A stretch of 64,000 bases of DNA from Gonocerus acuteangulatus (Eukaryota; Arthropoda; Insecta; Hemiptera; Coreidae). The position numbers were made by a program, and so were the translations under genes. Positions within the stretch are counted from its first letter, which is position 1. Every line of letters starts with the position of its first letter. Location of the stretch: positions 57,932,459-57,996,458 of the forward strand of contig OX328124.1 in assembly GCA_946811695.1 (NCBI GenBank), in the 5' to 3' direction. The notes beneath the pieces are model-generated. The model was given only the letters and a program-made list of their open reading frames with translations, was not told where the DNA came from and searched no databases. Shown here in pieces: positions 33,090 to 49,200 of the stretch.

Positions 33090-34480
33090 TTTGATGTATG
33101 TTGTAACAAATACAAAATGTAACTATTACTTTCATTATAAATGCCTTTATAATCGGCCTATAAAAATTATTCTGTACATATCTGACTGGAAAAGTGCAAT
33201 AAATCAACGGAATTACCAGTTTTTATTTAAATCTTTATTATATGGGAAAACAAATAAACCCAAGTTATCGGGGTCTATTACTTTTTTGAAAGCCAATTTC
33301 ATGAGTTGAAATGCAAATTTCATGCCCAATAATAAGAAAATAATTTCACTTAAATAACAAAAGCCTTAACTCTTATCATAAAATTATTTTTAACTTTACA
33401 ATTAATAAAACTAAAAAATATACCTACATCATTAAAGAGAATAGTAAAATTAATTTTAAAAGCGAAGAAACGATGATACTGAACAGTTCAGCAGCCTCAA
33501 AGAAATTGAGCAGTGGTACCAGAATAAAAAATGTCTAAAAATATTACTAACTAAATATCTATTGTCAATTTACATAATTTAGTAAATTAAAGTGTACACA
33601 TTTTCAATATTTAAATCTGCGCGAAAAACTCTGAATATGAATAAAAAAAATTAAAAGATATGTAAATAATGGATAATTGATGTTTAAATGCTACAACGAA
33701 GGAATTTAACAAAGAAGGGGTGGGGAGGCAGATAGAATTGCTTCAACGTAAGACAACGGTGACAATTACGAACATACGGAAGTCCCTGGATATGTTAGCC
33801 TCCAGTAAAACTGAAATTTCGTGACATGGTTTCATAATTCATGACTTTTTCGTGCCCTATTTTCAATTTCGTGACTGGTAAAGTAGACACACTGGGTATG
33901 AAATGAGGCTCTATCGCTTTTAACCATGCAGCATCTCGGCGATATTTCTATTCATTTCACTTTGTAGGTGTTCAAATAAACAAATCCATCGCTTAAATAC
34001 GCGATCCTCAATTGCAAGTCAAATAACAGCGTCTTCCAGCTTTCTTGGTCTAAGAGGATTAGGATCAGAATTTAGTCGCGATTAACATTTTATCTTTTCT
34101 AAAAAGACTTCGTTTAACCAAGAAGGATCTTTGGGCCACAAGGAACAGAACTGTGTTAACCATGACCTCAAACCGCAAAGGATAACACTGTCAACACTCC
34201 AGAGAACCTGGAAGCAGAAGACATAGCTTCTTCAGATAAGTATTCTAAGAGCCCAGGGAAATCCCCAAACCATCTGCAGTCCGGATACCAAAAATCCCTC
34301 ACATCTCCCCAAGAGAATGATACTCTGTCTGCCTTGCATCTTTGTAAAAATTTTGATTTTGTTATTTTTTAATGCAAATTGTCTGTATATAAGAGAAACA
34401 TCCCAACCATAACAGTTTCTCATGATTTTAACAATTTAAAATATAAATCAAGAATATTTATATTGATTGTTCTTCAGGCT
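33090..34480. other. No gene recognised
   Basis: AT-rich; 34100-34330 is less AT-rich and may be decayed LINE sequence, since a Jockey fragment follows, but no motif is certain. Confidence 0.3.
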
Positions 34481-35137
34481 AAAATTTCCAGGTTTACTTG
34501 TCTTAACCTTACCATTAATGTCTTATATCATGGAATATTAACGGGTTTCATCAACAAATGACAGATCTAAAGCACTTGATTCAGGAGAAGGCCCCACTCA
34601 TAATATCACTTCAAGAAACACACTACTCCGAAAACAAAGGTTTGTTTCCGAGGCTTCACAGCATACAAAAGAGATGTACTCTAGGTGGTAAAGCATCTAG
34701 AGGAGTAACTATATCAGACAAGGAATGCATTTACAGCAAATCATTCAACCTATGAAAAACACTCCAAGCAGTCGCTGCATCAGAACATATCACATTTAAA
34801 ATCACCATCTGCAGCCATTACTTTCCACCAGGGGAATCCAGTAATACCCAGCTTCTTAATGAATTATTCTCCCAACTACCACCTCCTATAGTGTTAATGG
34901 ATGATATTAATGTTGATCATATCCGAGGATCTTCCAGAATCAGTAGCTGTGGTAGGAGATTCTATGAATGCATGCAAAAATGGGACTTGATAACATTTAA
35001 TTACCCCCTGTGCTTCAATGTGGACATCTGTAAAGATAACTACAATAGTGACAACTTGCCAGTTGTATTGTATAGACAAAGTCATAAATATAATTTTGAC
35101 AAAGCTAACTGGTCCAAATTTCAAAATCTTAAATTCT
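34481..35137 (+). pseudogene. Jockey-type LINE endonuclease fragment
   Basis: LKHLIQEKAPLIISLQETHY, a GGKAS..V..S.KECIYS segment, then in another frame VLMDDINVDHIRGSSRISSC and DNLPVVLYRQ, and FDKANWSKFQN. These follow the order of the ORF2 endonuclease (LQET, [L/M]GD.N.H...WG, SDH.P) and the linker to the reverse transcriptase. Catalytic residues are mutated (GDFN reads MDDIN, SDH reads SDN). It differs from the Jockey element at 1557-5763. Confidence 0.72.
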
Positions 35138-35205
35138 GGGTCTCCCCATGGTCTAGTGGCTAACGCCCTGGATTCTACAATGGACCATAACGCTGGAGAG
35201 TGAAA
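35138..35205 (+). mobile_element. tRNA-derived SINE head (type 3), truncated
   Basis: GGGTCTCCCCATGGTCTAGTGGCTAACGCCCTGGATTCTACAATGG (read in outline) matches the first half of the SINE at 39429-39613, including the A box TGGTCTAGTGG. The B box and tail are gone. Confidence 0.6.
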
Positions 35206-35209
35206 TATT

Positions 35210-37058
35210 AAATACATTTTTAAATAGAGAATGTGTACACTTTTTTTTTCCGTTGGAACACTTTTTCTTTTCATTACCCTAGTCTTTTGTTTAACCAATT
35301 CGGCATTATAGTGTTAATTTATAAACAAAGATTGTATTTCCATTCTAGATTTGTAAATATCTTAGGTGTTAGGTTTAAGATTATTGATATTATTGTTACT
35401 AGATTATATCAATTAACACTAGTAAACTAATACAATTATATAGTAACCCCCTCCCCATGCTAACAGATCCAAATCTTGTAAGCATTAAAATAAATAAAAA
35501 TAAAATAATAGAGAATGTGTACTAGCTGTTTCGTTTGACATTCTGAGGGCATTCAACTGCATTTGGCAATGGTCTATAATCTCTGAAATGGTAAAATGTG
35601 GGATGCAAGGGAAAATTCTTAATGTCAGAATTTCTTTCTGAAAGTGACATATTTTCTAACAACTTCACACAAAAAATCGTGTTCTGAGCACGATCCTTCA
35701 CAAAATAGTTATTGATTCTTTCAGAGACCTCTAGACATATTCTACTTGTTTTATGTCGAAATTCAAAATGCATCCTGTATTGCGCAACACAAAACTTGTA
35801 TCCTCACACAGCGGTTTAGTAGCTATGATACCACTATTGAAGTGACCAAAGCTGCTTCCTTATTGTACCAGAAACTAGAGATAATTTCTAAATCCATGAT
35901 AATGTTCTGATCTGAAAATCCCCCAAAATGGAGCTGCCTTCTTATTGCTGCACGGCTGTCAATTGTTTAACACTCAATTCACTTTATTTTAATCATCACT
36001 CTCCAAATTTATGTAATAATTAAAACAATATGTTTATTTTAATTTAATATAATAACATATGTTAAACAAAAGAATAAATCTATTTCTAACTTGTTCTTGA
36101 AATCTTATTACTGTCTTTTTAATTCAAATAAGCTCATATAAAATACAACCATTTCTTAAATAAGTGTAGACAGATGAAGAATTACTAGAAGCTAAGTTGG
36201 ATAGCGATTTTGATGTGAATTTATCAATTTCCAATGTAGACAGAACATAGTGAGCATTGCTTCCAGAGTCCAGATGGGAAACATTAACACAAAATTTATA
36301 TTAGAATTATTTTTATATAAAGTTTGTGTTAACTCTACCTGTTCATTTTATCTCTTGTTTTTACAACCTGACCATAATATTCACCAAGTTCTACGGAAAA
36401 CTATTGTTCACTACCTATTTATAATGTTGTGTTACTTATTTTTGTTAACAAACTATGTTTTTATAAGCGATTTTTTTTTTTTTTTTTTGTCGATCTAACA
36501 TATTGTGTTAATTATTATTTTTTGCAATTCTTCATTTGTGTTTTTAGCTGACAAAGGATCACCATTGAGTAGCAAAAACGTTTCGGAATATAGATTTTAC
36601 TAAAAATCTTATGTGTTTCCTCTTAGCCAAATCCCAATCATTCTTTGACTTCTTCTAAATTGTTAAATGCCATTATTTGGCATACAACATGACCCTAGAT
36701 TTACCTATAATTGCTTGAATGTGACGATATAGATATTGTCTTAATGATTTAATACAATAATTTATGACATTTTGTAACTAATATTGCTTAAAATTTGCGA
36801 AATTAAAATATCATGCCTGAAGTTCAAAACATTGCATAATGTTGAATAAATAAAAAAATCGGATGTTTATTTCTCATATTTTAATTCTATTTTTCACATA
36901 TTTTTTATTAAACATAATTAACATATAAGAGAACAACCCATATAAAATCATAATATAGCAAGTTGATAAAGGTGTTCAGCACCCCTACTGGTAGTCTTGC
37001 TATCATACATTTGCCAGTTCAATTCAATTTAAGCATAGTACCAAGTTAACTCCAACTT
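35210..37058. other. Intergenic; decayed repeat sequence, no gene
   Basis: 35755-35815 (AAATTCAAAATGCATCCTGTATTGC) resembles 41168-41240, so an unnamed repeat is present. 36545-36600 (GCTGACAAAGGATCACC...AACGTTTCGGAATATAGATTTT in outline) looks like a degenerate Penelope-type terminus. Confidence 0.3.
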
Positions 37059-37074
37059 TTAACCTTTAGACTGC

Positions 37075-37243
37075 TTAACACTCTTAGATGAATACTTTCG
37101 TCACACAATGTTTCGTCGAAAGATAATGCTCTTCTTCTTTGCATTCCACTTGTTCCAGGTGTTTCTCCAACAGAAACATTTTGGGGTACATTATCAGAAC
37201 CCTCATCGTCATCCGAAGAATACTCAGTCAAAAGTTTTAACAA
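37075..37243 (-). pseudogene. piggyBac transposase N-terminal fragment
   Basis: LTEYSSDDDEGSDNVPQNVS and RRRALSFDETLCDESIHLRV read without a stop. The acidic/serine-rich segment is what piggyBac-type transposases carry at their N-terminus. The DDD catalytic domain is deleted and the frame runs directly into the terminal inverted repeat. Confidence 0.5.
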
Positions 37244-37511
37244 TTATTGTTCAGAATTAATTTTCTTAGAAATATTTAGACACACAATTGTTCACTTAAA
37301 AAGCTCAAAATACACTAGAGAAATATGCAGGGAAAATTCCAGGTAAAGAGAAACCACTGTTTTCGGCAGTAAAAAAAGGGAGGGAGCAGGTATAAGTACA
37401 GGTAGACTGAATAATTGAAAACTAAAGTGAAGAAAATGAAATCCTATGGTCCCTATCGGCTTTGAAGGACACTTCAGCATCGATAAACAGCCTACAGATG
37501 GCAATAGTAGA

Positions 37512-37676
37512 AGGACTGATATAAAAGCTCGTAGCAGCCAAGCGCAAAAGAAGCCGAACTGATATATCAGTCCGTAGCACCTGGGGCACTGCTCCCCCCA
37601 GACTGATATATCAGTCAGTAGCACCTGGGGAACTGCAACCACCGGACTGATATATCAGTCCGTAGCAGCCTAAGGG
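37512..37676. repeat. 44-bp tandem repeats with palindromic core
   Basis: Four units start near 37515, 37558, 37602 and 37646 (43, 44 and 44 apart). Each has GACTGATATATCAGTC, a perfect palindrome in the last three units, followed by CGTAGCACCTGGGG or a variant. They sit directly inside the piggyBac right end, the place where transposase-binding subterminal repeats are found. Confidence 0.9.
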
Positions 37677-37769
37677 TTAATAGACCGTTTTTGTTGTTAT
37701 TACAGCACACATTCCTCATTGATTGGGGATCATCTATCTAGGTCCATTGCAAGGAATTATAAATAACAC

Positions 37770-38127
37770 GAGTACAGACCCTCAGATTCAAGTCAAAAGT
37801 GTCGTAATAAAAGATGTTTCTCTTACAACAATAAAACTAAGACTGAAGGAGGCAAATTTATTGGGACGTAAAGATATCCTAAAACCACTTTAAGACCATA
37901 AGAATATGAAAAATATATCAGTGGGTTCTTGCTCGTAAAGACACAACAGTGGAGGACACGAGAAATTGAAGTTTCAGGTGTTTGGATCTAATCGGCAGAT
38001 TATGGTTCATCGGTCAATGTCAGAAGAATGTGTACAATGTTTAGTTCCAACAGTGGGCATCGAGGAGGCACGGTACTTGGATGTTTCACAGTCTTTAGAC
38101 AAGTGGATCGTGTAGAAATTACATGAT
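37770..38127 (+). pseudogene. Tc1-type transposase remnant, left part
   Basis: TTIKLRLKEANLLGRKDILK, KLKFQVFGSNRQIMVHRSMS and CVQCLVPTVG, then a frameshift into GTVLGCFTVF. This is the Tc1 order (helix-turn-helix end RRLKEAGL.GR, SDESKFEVFGSNRR, VPTVKHGGGSVMVWGCF). It is broken at 38128 by a piggyBac derivative and resumes at 39132. Many frameshifts. Confidence 0.75.
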
Positions 38128-38131
38128 TTAA

Positions 38132-39127
38132 CCCTTTCACTGGTCTAAACGAGTTAAATTGGGTTCGACTTGCAGGGTCCGACGCTCCACACAAGATAAA
38201 TCGTGTTTCACTGTCAGTACCCCTGATGCTCCGCACAAGTACCACTTTTGGCCTGTATAAGCCCACATGTTGCTTATCCGGCCTAGTGCTATTAGCTTGC
38301 GAGAATAAAGAGCGTTCTCAGCTTCATTAAATCCAGGTCAGAGATCAATGTCTTATCTAAAGAAGTCATAATGAAATAATACATTACATTTTCTGAGGAC
38401 TTTTAGAATCTGTAATGTGTAATATTTTTCTCTCTAAAAGTTAAAGTAACAGAGGCTGTATATCTCAATTATCTTTTAATTGCTAGTCGTGTTGATTTTA
38501 ATATTTACGAATAGAGCTTCACACAGTTCTTCAAATATATAATTTTTGATCCCATCAAATCTTCTTCGTTTATAATTGTCCAAGTATATTAATATCTATG
38601 AAAAAAAAAAAAAAAATGTCTAACAATCATCATTGTTATGTGTAATTGTTGGAGTTTGAAGCTGGTGTGCCTCACCGCCTATTTGCAGGGTCGTTCTCAT
38701 ATTTGTCTCTCCAGACCGATTGTTGTTAGTCATTTTTCTCAATCACAATATGGATCTTGTTTAGTGCGGTCGGTATATATAGCATCCTTAGATATGAGTG
38801 ACAATCCATCTCGTTATCGGTCTGACAAAGAGATAAGGCATATGTTCCAGGAGAGTACAGACAAAGATTTTGAGCGTGTTTCTTCAGATTTATTTCCATG
38901 ATTGAAAATTTCTTTTAGTTTAGTATAAAATTACCCATATAAAGAATATTTGACATTATACATTAATAATTCGAAATATATAACAAGAGGATGCTGAGAG
39001 AAACAAAAGTGTCTTACGATAGTGAGATCGTTATGAAGAGAGAATTGTGAGTGTACGGGGGAAGCTAGACGGATAAGCATCAAGCATAGTGGGCGCTGAG
39101 CCCCTTCATTCTCCAGCAATGAAAGGG
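38132..39127 (+). mobile_element. piggyBac-like non-autonomous element 2
   Basis: TTAA at 38128-38131 and 39128-39131. Ends CCCTTTCACTGG and CCAGCAATGAAAGGG are inverted repeats. Subterminal repeats GCTCCACACAAG (about 38190) and GCTCCGCACAAG (about 38227) lie near the left end. Inserted into the Tc1 pseudogene. 996 bp, with only the first codons of a transposase left. Confidence 0.85.
38794..38901 (+). pseudogene. piggyBac transposase N-terminal stub
   Basis: The ATG at 38794 opens MSDNPSRYRSDKEIRHMFQE, then STDKDFERVSSD and a stop at 38899-38901. Start and composition are like the acidic N-terminus of piggyBac transposases. The rest has been lost. Confidence 0.6.
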
Positions 39128-39131
39128 TTAA

Positions 39132-39310
39132 AAAGGAGGGAAACAAAAAACATTTTCCAATTCCTTCTGGTCCTTTTTTTGAAGGCATATGTTTTGTTAT
39201 GCAGCAGGACAATGATCCAAACCTTCTTTAAAACTTTGAAGATAGTGTTTACGACAAAAGGAAGAAGACATATTGAAAAATATGACTTGGCCAGATCAGT
39301 CCCAAGATGT
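39132..39310 (+). pseudogene. Tc1-type transposase remnant, right part
   Basis: After the piggyBac insertion the sequence gives FVMQQDNDP, the region of the second catalytic Asp, then across a frameshift MTWPDQSQDV, the remnant of MTWPPQSPDLNPIE. It continues the pseudogene that starts at 37770. Confidence 0.75.
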
Positions 39311-39428
39311 AGATAAAAACAATGAAGATTTGAAGAACTTTTTCAAAAATTGTGTCATTAGTGGAACCTTTCCCTTGAAATATGATAAAAAATTAATATT
39401 CAGCTATTAATATTTTCTATAATTTTTA

Positions 39429-39613
39429 ATGGGTCTCCCCGTGGTCTAGTGGTTAACAACCTTAAGATTCTCTTGTGGGAGATGGTGGGTTCGAGTCCCA
39501 TCAGCGGCAGGAATTTTCTCATCTCACTGCTCGTTGAGAAAATTCCTTGCTGCACGCACCATGGATGTTGGCGCTAATGGCCCCGATGTCGATGCGTCGT
39601 AAAAAAAAAAAAA
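39429..39613 (+). mobile_element. Complete tRNA-derived SINE (type 3)
   Basis: tRNA-like head GGGTCTCCCCGTGGTCTAGT with A box TGGTCTAGTGG and B box GGTTCGAGTCC (39489-39499). A body with an inverted pair (GGAATTTTCTCATCTC and GAGAAAATTCC) follows, then tail GGCGCTAATGGCCCCGATGT CGATGCGTCG and poly-A. Tails of this type are at 15950, 24230, 26941 and 60957, and a head at 35138. It lies just beyond the RpL23 polyadenylation signal. Confidence 0.85.
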
Positions 39614-39666
39614 GTTTTAATGTTTAGTAAAAGGCTCAATAAAAATAAATCCACTTGTGGGGAACT

Positions 39667-39672
39667 TTTATT
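39667..39672 (-). terminator. RpL23 polyadenylation signal
   Basis: AATAAA on the minus strand, 18 bases after the RpL23 stop codon, giving a very short 3' UTR as usual for ribosomal protein genes. Confidence 0.75.
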
Positions 39673-39689
39673 TAAAAATATACAAACAA

Positions 39690-45805
<6,116 letters not shown>

Positions 45806-46052
45806 GGTTAAACAATTTAGGAATGAAAGAGAGGGATAGTCAACACTCTACCTCCACCCAGTGTTGACCAAATCGTGTCCTCAAATATTACGTCCTCGTT
45901 ATCCAAAGAATATTTTAAGACAAATTTTTTGTTAAAAAAACATATGTATAATCAACAAATAATCAAAATGGTAGTATATAAAATTTTACGGTGAACTAGA
46001 AGAAAGTTTACTATTAGTTATAACAAGAAAATTGTTTAAGCTTCCTTAGAAA
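45806..46052. promoter_or_regulatory. Shared divergent promoter of RpL23 and Mtx2
   Basis: The two start codons are 247 bp apart and point away from each other. Minus-strand CTATCCCTCTCTTTCATTCC (45839-45820) is a pyrimidine tract 20-30 bases before the RpL23 ATG, as expected for a TOP mRNA start controlled by growth signals. Just upstream, GTCAACACT (45839-45847) and AGTGTTGAC (45860-45868) form a perfect inverted repeat. No TATA box at a convincing distance. Confidence 0.75.
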
Positions 46053-46293
46053 ATGGGCAATTCAGAAGAAAGCAGTAAAAATAACAAAATCAAAGCGTCA
46101 TTAGTAGAAGATAATAATAACTCAGGCCCATTTGATAGCAAAGAGGAAAAATTTGAGCAATTTATTGAAGAAAAATTTAAATCCTACACAGAAATATCCA
46201 CTCTCCTTGAAATAAAACGTGATATATTTAAGTCAGATCAAAGCAATTGCATTGGGTTTTTAAATAGAAAAAATGCAGAAACCGCACTAATTG
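46053..46293 (+). CDS. Mtx2 exon 1: unusual 80-residue N-terminal extension
   Basis: The ATG at 46053 opens [20 protein letters not shown], followed by a charged segment ([20 protein letters not shown], then LEIKRDIF). The GTATGA donor at 46294 is phase 1 and joins exon 2 as G|GC. Metaxin-2 proteins I know have only about 15-20 residues before EPWP, and this extension has no recognised domain. It could be a lineage-specific N-terminus. It could instead be a small independent ORF (it would stop after nine more codons if unspliced), with the usual short first exon missed. Confidence 0.55.
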
Positions 46294-49200
46294 GTATGAA
46301 ACTCTGGCATTTGTCAATATAGTTATTAAAAGTCAGATTTGTTTTTATAAAAGGCTGTGGTTACATTCTTGGGAGGTTACAGAAGCACCCAGATTTATTT
46401 GAAGGCTAAAGCCTCTAACGTTCTATAGTTCATTTGAGTACCTTAGTGTTGTAAATTTAATTTTTCAATATGCCATCGGTTATTGCTACTGATTCTTGGA
46501 ATTGTGAAATAGGAGGTGAATAGAATAGAATAAGTTTTATTTAGCTTAGGTTTTTTCCTTAAAAAAAAAACGGTTTATTTTTTCTATAATAATATTTTAC
46601 TCGCGATAATTGCTTTAACTATATTAAATTATATCACGATAATGTGATTTGTTTTATTGCTAGGCAAGGAACCTTGGCCTGATGATGTCAAACTTTATCA
46701 ACCTTATGAAACAGAACAAATTTTACTTCCTGACATGGCAAACTGTTTAGCAGTTCAAGCATTTCTTAAAATGTGTGAGCTTAGTTTTTCAGTCGAATAC
46801 AAAGCAAATGCAGAAGACATGTCTCCTTCAGGTATATTTTAATGTAACACAACTTCTTATTCAAATTGATTTAACATGCTAGTATTGATGCAATAACTTC
46901 TACAGGGAGAGTGCCTTTTATTAAATGTGGAGCTTGCCTCGTCTCTGATCTTGAACCAATTACAAATTTTGTTGCCAGCAAGGTAATTTTCCCCCATTTT
47001 ACGTATTTTGTATTCTTAGTAATTCATTTCCTATATTAAGTGATACAGATAAATTTTTTGATTGAGTATGTGCTTTATTTAATGCAAATTTAGTCATATG
47101 ACATCCTGTGTAGAAAATAGCTTTAGTACCCGCATTAACTCAACCTAATATTACTTTTGGGTTTTGGCGTTTTATTTTATGTTTCAAGATCTGCTTTTAG
47201 CACTCTCCAAAAGAATATATTTTTTGAGGTTGTGCTTAAGAAAGAATTTTTTGAAAAATGTCTCCAAATCTTTGAATATACGTCCTACCTGCTAGATACC
47301 AAAAATTACCCTATTAAAATGTGTATATATATACATACAAATTTGAAACACTGTTCTTTTCATGTCACACGAAAATATATAGAGGAGGTAAAGAATGTCA
47401 AATTCATTAAGAAGATAAATGAAACATGCAGTTTAGCAATAATAAAGAATTAAATCCTGATTGATAAAATGCAAAGAACCTCTCAGAAGAAAAAAAAAAA
47501 GAACTTAAAGCTAAGCTTAAATCCATGTGTTTTTTATTCAGGTATTTATATTTTTTAAATGGAGGCCCGGGTCCTGGGTTCGATTCCCACTAGGGGTGGT
47601 GGCTTTTATTTAGAAAAAATAAAAGGCATCAGCCCTATCCTGGCTAGAAAAGGATGTTAACCTATTAGATAACCCGTCCTAAAATTCGTAGTAAATAATA
47701 AATGGACATTAAAATTCAATAATAATAATATTTTTTAAAAAGCAAGCAATATTTGAGGCGTCGACTTTAAAAAAAGGATATTTCCAAATTGTAAAACTAT
47801 TCAGCCGTCACAAAAAACGTGGACTGTAGGGGTCTAGTACATACACAATAAGTTACTAAACCTCAAGGCTGGGACTGCGAAGCCTAGTTGTAGTAGACCA
47901 ACTGTATCTGAAACAAATGTCCTCTACACACGTCAGACCTGGCCTTCACAGTCCCTCATTGGACTTGTACAGTTAATCTATTGGTGTTTTCATTCTAGTT
48001 CGATGTTCAGTTCAAGAAGTCTGGCCTCAAGGCTGTCTCATACACGGTTAGGACTGCGCAGTCCAAATTTTGAGATATTCCTCACCGTGTATGGGGACCC
48101 TTAGAAATAAGTTTATTGACTTAATGCATTAAGTTATTCAATAATTTAATAATATATAGGCTTTATGAATGGATCCTTCTGCCTAATTTTAGATGGATAA
48201 TTTATGCTGCAAACATTTATCTCAGTTTATTAGGTGGTGAATTGTTATTTTCATCCTCTTTTTCATTGATCTCTCAAAGTCAATTGTTAATAATGTTTGA
48301 ATCTGAGTGCTCTTTGGATAATTGAAACTCTACTATAGATATTGACTTAATGTTCATATCAATATTAATTATTAACATAATCTTTTTCAGGGAGTAGCTC
48401 TCACGGATCATCTTGAAGCAGTTCAAAAGTCAGATATGAGAGCATACATGTCTTTGGTGAACACTGTACTCGGCAATGCTGAGGTAACAAGAAGTTTATA
48501 TCCTTCAAAGAAATTGAATATAAGCAAAATTACATCTGAACAACTATTTCTACTTTTACTATTACTATTGCATAATGATTTTTTGGATATATGTTTATAC
48601 CTGAAATGTATTGTAGATGTACAATAGGCAAATACAGGAATGAAAAGAAATTGACACAACCCCTGCAGGTTTGTAGTAGTTTATTACCAAGTACTCTCAG
48701 GGGATTATCTGCATCTTCACAGTGATTTGAAATTCTGTAAGCCTCTGAAAGTAGTTTGTAAGAAACTAATACTAAACTCGTGGAAGTTATGGCTTTCTCT
48801 TCAGATTACTGGAAATGAATCTTCACTGTCCAGCTATATCTAACTGTGAACTGGAGAATAATTCTAAATACAAAGTTCACTGAAAAAAAATAGGGTTATA
48901 TAATTAATAGGCTTCAGGTACTTTTTTTTTATAGGTTCTCTAATGTAAGAAAACTAATTAAACCATTTGTAAAGCGATATCTGTACTTGTTTTTGATAAA
49001 AATGGAAAAACTAGTTTTTGAAAATAATTTTTTGGGTTAAGTACTTGGCATCATGGCATTCAGTTGAAATATTTTCCACATGTTTGAAATTCATCCAAAC
49101 TAAGATGTTTAAATTTTGGTTGCAATAGGAGTTAAAGGAGAATTAGAGAGAGAAAAAAAATGATTATCAGATTTGAAAAGTTATGAGATCCTCGGAAATT

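Larger units (their letters stand above)
37063..37676 (-). mobile_element. piggyBac-like non-autonomous element 1
   Basis: TTAA on both sides (37059-37062, 37677-37680). Inverted ends CCTTTAGACTGC and GCAGCCTAAGGG (10 of 12 matching when reversed). Between them lie a transposase N-terminal remnant and, at the right end, tandem 44-bp repeats with a palindrome. The TTAA site and CCYTT-type ends are the piggyBac signature. Confidence 0.85.

Noticed and set aside
37512..37676. CRISPR-like regular repeats
   Set aside because: Eukaryotic context, spacers are also repeated, and the array sits inside a piggyBac derivative.
39429..39500. Functional tRNA gene
   Set aside because: A and B boxes are present but the 3' part continues into a SINE body and tail, acceptor-stem pairing is poor, and related copies are scattered.
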